Positions 60,292 to 64,000 of a stretch of 64,000 nucleotides of DNA are shown here, in pieces. This stretch comes from Streptomyces collinus Tu 365 (GTDB taxonomy: Bacteria > Actinomycetota > Actinomycetes > Streptomycetales > Streptomycetaceae): positions 3,047,535 to 3,111,534 of the forward strand of contig NC_021985.1 in assembly GCF_000444875.1 (NCBI RefSeq), given 5' to 3'. Both the position numbers and the translations under genes were made by a program. The notes below the pieces were generated by a model, which was given only the letters and a program-made list of their open reading frames with translations, made no database searches and was not told the DNA's origin. Position 1 is the first letter of the stretch. Every line of letters starts with the position of its first letter.

Positions 60292-61832
60292 CGGGGACCG
60301 CCCCCGAGGTGCTCGTGGTCGGTGCCGGCCCGGTCGGGCTGAGCGCCGCCCACGAGCTGGCCCGGCAGGGGGTGTGGGTCCGCCTGGTGGACGCCGCGCC
60401 CGGCCCGGCCACCACCAGCAGGGCGCTGGCCACGCACGCCCGCACCCTGGAGACGTACGACCAGATGGGCGTCCTGGACGACCTGCTGCCGCGTGGCCAG
60501 CGCGTCGAGCACTTCACGCTGCACCAGAACGGCCGCCGGCTGATCCGCTTCGACACGGACTACAGCCGGCTGCCGACCCGCTTCCCGTTCACGCTCATGG
60601 TCGACCAGGTGATCACCGAGGAGGTGCTGCGCGACGCGGCGGCCCGGCACGGTGTCACCGTCGAGTGGGGGGTGCGGCTCGACCGCTTCGAGGATCTGGG
60701 GGAGGACGGCGTCCGCGCCCACCTCACCGGCCCCGACGGCCGCGCCGAGACCGTCACCGCCGGCTGGCTGGTCGGCGCCGACGGCGGCCACAGCACCGTC
60801 CGCAAGCAGCTCGGCCTGAAGCTGGCGGGCGAGTCGAGCGAGACCTGGCTGATCGCGGACGCGGTCGTCGACTGCGACCTGCCGAGGGACAGCATCCACT
60901 GGATGCGCACCCCTCGGGGCACGGTGATGATGGTGCCGTTCCCCGACGAGGGCAAGTGGCGCCTGCTCGACACCGCGGAGACGTCGTACGGCGGGGACGA
61001 CCGGATGGTCGCGGACCGCTTCGCCGCGAAGATCAGCGCCGGCACCGGGAAACCCGCCCGGGTCGAACTGCCCGGCTGGGTTTCGGTCTTCACGATCCAG
61101 CAGCGCATGATCCCGCAGATGCGCGAGGGCCGGGTGCTGCTCGCGGGCGACGCCGCGCACGTCCACAGCCCCGCCTCCGGGCAGGGGATGAACACCGGGG
61201 TCCAGGACGCGGTGAACCTCTCCTGGAAGCTGGCGGCGGTCCTGCGCGGCGAGGCGAGCGACTCGCTCCTCGACTCCTACGGCGCCGAACGGGTGCCGGT
61301 CGGGGCGGAGCTGCTGCGCACCACCAAGGTCGCCACCCTGCTGGTCCAGCTGCGCAGCCGCAGGGCGGCCGCGTTCCTGCGCACCGCCTTCACCGTGCTG
61401 CGCAACATCCCGCCCCTCAAGGGCCGCGTCCAGCGCAAGATCATGGGCGGCATGTCGGCCCTCGGCCTCGGCTACGGCGCCGGTCCCCTCACCCTCGAAG
61501 ACCCGTCCGCCCGGCCGGTCCGGCCCGGCGACCGGCTCGCCCGGGTCGACGCGGCCCGCGCCGGCGGCTCGCCGGAGTGGCAGCGGGTGCTGGCCGAACT
61601 GCGCCGTCCGGAATGGCTGCTGCTCACCCACGGCCCCGCGGCGGAGGGGCAGCCGCGCACGCTGTCCCTGTCCGACCCGTCGGTCGCCGCCGACCTCGGT
61701 CTGCGCGCGGGCGACTGGCTGCTGGTCCGCCCCGACGGCTACGTGGCCGCCCGCGGGAGCGCCGGGCAGTCCCCGTCGGCGGCCCTGGCGTCGCTGGGCA
61801 TCCGGCTGGAGACGTTCACCCGGGCCGCCTGA
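60288..61832 (+). CDS. FAD-dependent aromatic hydroxylase (PgaE/OxyS-type)
   Basis: A 514-residue group A flavoprotein monooxygenase. Its motifs are VVGAGPVGLSAAHEL, WLVGADGGHSTVRKQLG (DG motif) and LLAGDAAHVHSPASGQGMNTGVQD (GD motif). A C-terminal thioredoxin-like domain (about residues 390-510) is typical of aromatic polyketide hydroxylases. It hydroxylates or oxidatively cleaves the aglycone. Its location between sugar genes is incidental. Its ATG overlaps the dehydratase stop, so it is in the sugar-gene operon. Confidence 0.93.
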   Translation: MTGTAPEVLVVGAGPVGLSAAHELARQGVWVRLVDAAPGPATTSRALATHARTLETYDQMGVLDDLLPRGQRVEHFTLHQNGRRLIRFDTDYSRLPTRFPFTLMVDQVITEEVLRDAAARHGVTVEWGVRLDRFEDLGEDGVRAHLTGPDGRAETVTAGWLVGADGGHSTVRKQLGLKLAGESSETWLIADAVVDCDLPRDSIHWMRTPRGTVMMVPFPDEGKWRLLDTAETSYGGDDRMVADRFAAKISAGTGKPARVELPGWVSVFTIQQRMIPQMREGRVLLAGDAAHVHSPASGQGMNTGVQDAVNLSWKLAAVLRGEASDSLLDSYGAERVPVGAELLRTTKVATLLVQLRSRRAAAFLRTAFTVLRNIPPLKGRVQRKIMGGMSALGLGYGAGPLTLEDPSARPVRPGDRLARVDAARAGGSPEWQRVLAELRRPEWLLLTHGPAAEGQPRTLSLSDPSVAADLGLRAGDWLLVRPDGYVAARGSAGQSPSAALASLGIRLETFTRAA

Positions 61833-61840
61833 CCGGCGCA

Positions 61841-61890
61841 CACAGGGCCGAGGCCCGCCCCGACGCGTCGGGGCGGGCCTCGGCCCTGTG
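61841..61890. terminator. Long perfect hairpin between convergent genes
   Basis: Perfect 23-bp arms (61841-61863 and 61868-61890); the 4-nt CGCG centre is itself palindromic, so the whole 50 bp is one palindrome. It ends 36 bp from the convergent epimerase gene. Confidence 0.9.
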
Positions 61891-61925
61891 CGGTCAATGC
61901 GGGAGCGCGCGGGGCGCACGGCGCC

Positions 61926-62540
61926 CTACGCGGCCCGCCGTCCCCGCTTCCCGTACAGCTCCAGGCACTGCTCGTACGACGGCAGCATGCCGAGCGCCGC
62001 GGCCTCGGCGACGGTCACCGCGTTCGCGTCCTTCTCCGAGAGCAGCGGCTCCCCGGTGAGCCACTTGGCCCACGGCAGGCCCAGCTCCGGGTCGAGCGCC
62101 CGCAGGTCGAGCTGCGTGCCCGGCACGTACTCCGTGGAGCAGAGGTAGCTGATGCAGGTGTCGTCGGTGAGCGCGACGAAGCCGTGCGCCAGGCCCTCCG
62201 CCACGAACACCGCCCGCCCGCTGCGGGCGTCCAGCACGGTGCAGTCGTACGTCCCGAAGGTGGGCGAGCCCACCCGCACGTCGACCACCACGTCGAGCAG
62301 CACCCCGCGCACGCAGCTGACCAGCTTGGCCTGCCCCGGCGGGATGGCCACGCCGTGCAGCCCGCGGATCGTGTTGCGGGCCGACGCCGAGTAGTTGACC
62401 TGCCGGGGCAGGAAGGAGTGTCCGGTCTCGGCTTCGAGCCGGTCGTACCGGTAGGACTCGTGGAAGCTGCCGCGCGGGTCCGGCAGCAGCCTCGGCATGA
62501 TGCGGTACGCGTCCGGCACAGCGGTCTCTTCGATCCTCAT
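61926..62540 (-). CDS. dTDP-4-keto-6-deoxyhexose 3,5-epimerase (RmlC-like)
   Basis: A 204-residue cupin-fold epimerase that opens the L-sugar branch. Motifs are DPRGSFHESYRYDRLE, NYSASARNTIRGLHGVAIPPG, VSCVRGVLLDVVVDVR and GLAHGFVALTDD. The catalytic His in RGLHG is present. RmlC normally also has a Tyr near the active site, which I cannot place without alignment. It could be a 3,5-epimerase or a 5-epimerase. It is divergent from the 4-ketoreductase. Confidence 0.92.
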   Translation of the reverse strand: MRIEETAVPDAYRIMPRLLPDPRGSFHESYRYDRLEAETGHSFLPRQVNYSASARNTIRGLHGVAIPPGQAKLVSCVRGVLLDVVVDVRVGSPTFGTYDCTVLDARSGRAVFVAEGLAHGFVALTDDTCISYLCSTEYVPGTQLDLRALDPELGLPWAKWLTGEPLLSEKDANAVTVAEAAALGMLPSYEQCLELYGKRGRRAA

Positions 62541-62551
62541 GCCGCGGCACG

Positions 62552-62565
62552 GTAGGGGCCCCTAC
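62552..62565. promoter_or_regulatory. 14-bp palindrome in divergent epimerase/ketoreductase promoter
   Basis: Perfect palindrome GTAGGGGCCCCTAC, 12 bp upstream of the epimerase start. It is a candidate operator. No SARP-like 11-bp heptamer array was found in this 122-bp gap. Confidence 0.4.
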
Positions 62566-62662
62566 TCGATTCTCGGTGGCGCCGGGGGCGACGGGTCCAG
62601 CCGTGCCCTAGCGGGACCCGCCACAGTGCCGCCCTCCACTGACGACTGGGAAGGCGGGGACG

Positions 62663-63610
62663 GTGTCGGCGATCGATCGACGGTCACAGGACGGGCGCGC
62701 GGTACTGGTGCTGGGCGCCTCGGGGTTCGTGGGCGGGCACGTGTGCCGCGCCTTCGCGGCGGCGGGCTGGCGGGTGGCGGGCGTGGCCCGTACGGCCCGG
62801 TCCGCGGCCCTCCCGTACGAGATCCACGAGCTCGACCTGGTGCGGGCCGAACCCGCCCGTATCGCGGAGCTGGTCCGGCGCCACCACGCCGACGTGGTCG
62901 TGAACGCGGCCGGCGCGGTCTGGGGCGTCACCGAGGACGAGATGGACCTGGGCAACCGGGACCTGGTGCGGCGCCTGGTGGAGGCCGGGCCGCCTCGGCT
63001 GATCCAGCTGGGCTCGGTGCACGAGTACGGTCCGGTGTCGCGCACCGCGATCACCGAGACCACCCCGACGGCGCCCGTCACCCCCTACGGCCGGTCGAAA
63101 CTGGCCGGGGCGCGGGCCCTGCTCGACTCCGGCGCCGACGGGCTCGTCCTGCGCGTGTCGAACGTGTCGGGCCCCGGTACCTCCCCGCTCAGCCTGCTGG
63201 GCATGGTCGCCGCGCACCTGGCGTCCGGGTCCGCCGAGCCCCTGCGGCTCGCGCCGCTGCTCGCCCACCGGGACTTCGTGGACGTGCGGGACGTCGCCGA
63301 CGCGGTGGTGCGCGCCGCGGCCTCCGGGGCGACCGGACGGGTCGTCAACATCGGCGGCGGCGCGGCGGTATCGGTGCGTGACCTGGTCGGCCGCATGGCC
63401 TCGGCGGACGGTCGCGGCGTCCGGATCGTGGAGGCTCCCGTCGCGGGCGGCCGGCCCCCGGAGGCCGAGTGGCAGCGCATGGACGTCACCCTCGCCCGCA
63501 CCCTGCTCGGCTGGCAGCCCCGCACCGGCCTCGACGAGTCGCTGCACGACCTGTTGTCCAGTGCCGTTCGAGCAGCGGCGCCCACGATGTCCGCATCGGC
63601 CCACCGCTGA
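62663..63610 (+). CDS. dTDP-4-keto-6-deoxyhexose 4-ketoreductase
   Basis: A 315-residue extended-SDR protein. It carries VLGASGFVGGHVCRAF, QLGSVHEYG with the Ser, PYGRSKLAGARAL with Tyr and Lys, and RDFVDVRDVADAV. The pattern matches the NDP-hexose 4-ketoreductases of deoxysugar pathways (UrdR/OleU type), which fix C-4 stereochemistry. The GTG start at 62663 lies 12-15 nt after GGAAGG. The 3-dehydratase follows 38 bp later. Confidence 0.87.
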   Translation: MSAIDRRSQDGRAVLVLGASGFVGGHVCRAFAAAGWRVAGVARTARSAALPYEIHELDLVRAEPARIAELVRRHHADVVVNAAGAVWGVTEDEMDLGNRDLVRRLVEAGPPRLIQLGSVHEYGPVSRTAITETTPTAPVTPYGRSKLAGARALLDSGADGLVLRVSNVSGPGTSPLSLLGMVAAHLASGSAEPLRLAPLLAHRDFVDVRDVADAVVRAAASGATGRVVNIGGGAAVSVRDLVGRMASADGRGVRIVEAPVAGGRPPEAEWQRMDVTLARTLLGWQPRTGLDESLHDLLSSAVRAAAPTMSASAHR

Positions 63611-63648
63611 CGGCCACGTGCCGGACTCTCCAGGGAGGCAGGACCAAG

Positions 63649-64000
63649 ATGAGTGACACGAAGGCACGGATACTGAGTCAGGTGCGCGACTACCACCTGG
63701 AGAAGGAGTCGTCGCAGGTCTTCCGTCCCGGCGTCGACGAGATCTGGCCGTCCGGCGCGGTGCTCGGCCCCGAGGACCGGGCCGCCCTCGTGGAGGCGGC
63801 CCTCGACATGAAGATCGCGGCCGGCACCCACTCCCGCCGGTTCGAGTCGCGCTTCGCCCGCTACATGAAGCACCGCAAGGCGCATCTGGTGAACTCCGGC
63901 TCGTCGGCGAACCTGCTCGCCCTGTCGGCCCTCACCTCACCGCATCTGGAGGACCGCCGGCTCCGGCCCGGCGACGAGGTCGTCACGGTCGCCGCCGGCT
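63649..64000 (+). CDS. NDP-4-keto-6-deoxyhexose 3-dehydratase (partial, runs off right edge)
   Basis: The first 117 residues of a PLP/[2Fe-2S] 3-dehydratase of the SpnQ/UrdQ/RfbH group, which removes the 3-OH of a sugar nucleotide. Supporting segments are MSDTKARILSQVRDYHLE, GVDEIWPSGAVLGPEDR, AGTHSRRFESRFARYM and LVNSGSSANLLALSAL. The last is the PLP-fold aminotransferase-like core, and the N-terminal helix region is characteristic of the 3-dehydratases rather than of sugar aminotransferases. ATG 63649 has GGGAGG upstream. Its presence implies 3-deoxygenated sugars. The C-terminal cysteine/iron-sulfur region is outside the window. Confidence 0.88.
   Translation, partial: MSDTKARILSQVRDYHLEKESSQVFRPGVDEIWPSGAVLGPEDRAALVEAALDMKIAAGTHSRRFESRFARYMKHRKAHLVNSGSSANLLALSALTSPHLEDRRLRPGDEVVTVAAG

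Noticed and set aside
1..64000. tRNA genes, insertion sequences, CRISPR arrays or integrase genes as marks of transfer.
   Set aside because: None could be recognised in the sequence or in any translated frame.

Overview
The window is high-GC actinobacterial DNA that reads as a Streptomyces chromosome. It has GTG/TTG starts, tightly overlapping operons, a CIRCE/HrcA heat-shock site, and the core order hrcA, hemW, SpoIIE-type phosphatase, acyl-CoA ligase, lepA, rpsT, holA that is familiar from Streptomyces core genomes.

Region 1 (1-13.1 kb) is core chromosome: hrcA (cut by the left edge) with its CIRCE operator, a metallo-beta-lactamase-fold hydrolase, a DUF3097 protein, a Uma2-like protein, hemW, a SpoIIE-type phosphatase, a fatty acyl-CoA ligase, lepA, rpsT, an NTF2-like protein, holA and a small conserved-looking protein. 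From about 13.1 kb to the right edge everything looks accessory and biosynthetic.

Region 2 (13.1-24.3 kb) holds two things. One is an overlapping minus-strand operon of a fatty acyl-AMP ligase, an acyl-CoA dehydrogenase-like protein and an Sfp-type phosphopantetheinyl transferase. The other looks like a small RiPP locus: a 54-residue candidate precursor peptide, a fused ThiF-like/YcaO cyclodehydratase, and a protein resembling only the N-terminal part of SagB. Between them lie a LuxR-type response regulator and an unusual 795-residue polypeptide carrying two complete DesK-like histidine kinase modules in tandem.

Region 3 (24.5-64 kb, continuing off the right edge) is a large type II polyketide glycoside cluster. 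A SARP activator is followed by a cyclase, thioesterase, KS-alpha, KS-beta, ACP, ketoreductase, two SRPBCC aromatase/cyclases, an acyl ligase, ABM-type oxygenases, an aldo-keto reductase and flavin hydroxylases. Six GT-B glycosyltransferases, an ABC exporter pair and an MFS exporter follow, then dTDP-sugar genes (RmlA, RmlB, a 3,5-epimerase, a 4-ketoreductase and the start of a 3-dehydratase). The enzyme set fits an aromatic core carrying several 6-deoxysugars, probably 3-deoxygenated (rhodinose or amicetose type). A KAS III-like enzyme with a Cys-His-Asp arrangement suggests acyl-ester decoration or unusual starter loading. An A-PCP-C NRPS protein plus a stand-alone A domain, PCP, luciferase-like monooxygenase and FMN reductase suggest that an oxidised amino-acid-derived group is added to the aromatic glycoside.

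Promoter regions in region 3 carry direct heptamer repeats (TCGAGCG/TGGAGCC-like) at exact 11-bp pitch, the hallmark of SARP operators. They precede the cyclase, KS-alpha, ketoreductase, KAS III/first glycosyltransferase, third glycosyltransferase and luciferase-like genes, and they support control of the cluster by the SARP at 24.5 kb. Several perfect hairpins separate the operons. No gap between genes exceeds 300 bases, and I saw no tRNA, rRNA, CRISPR array or insertion sequence.
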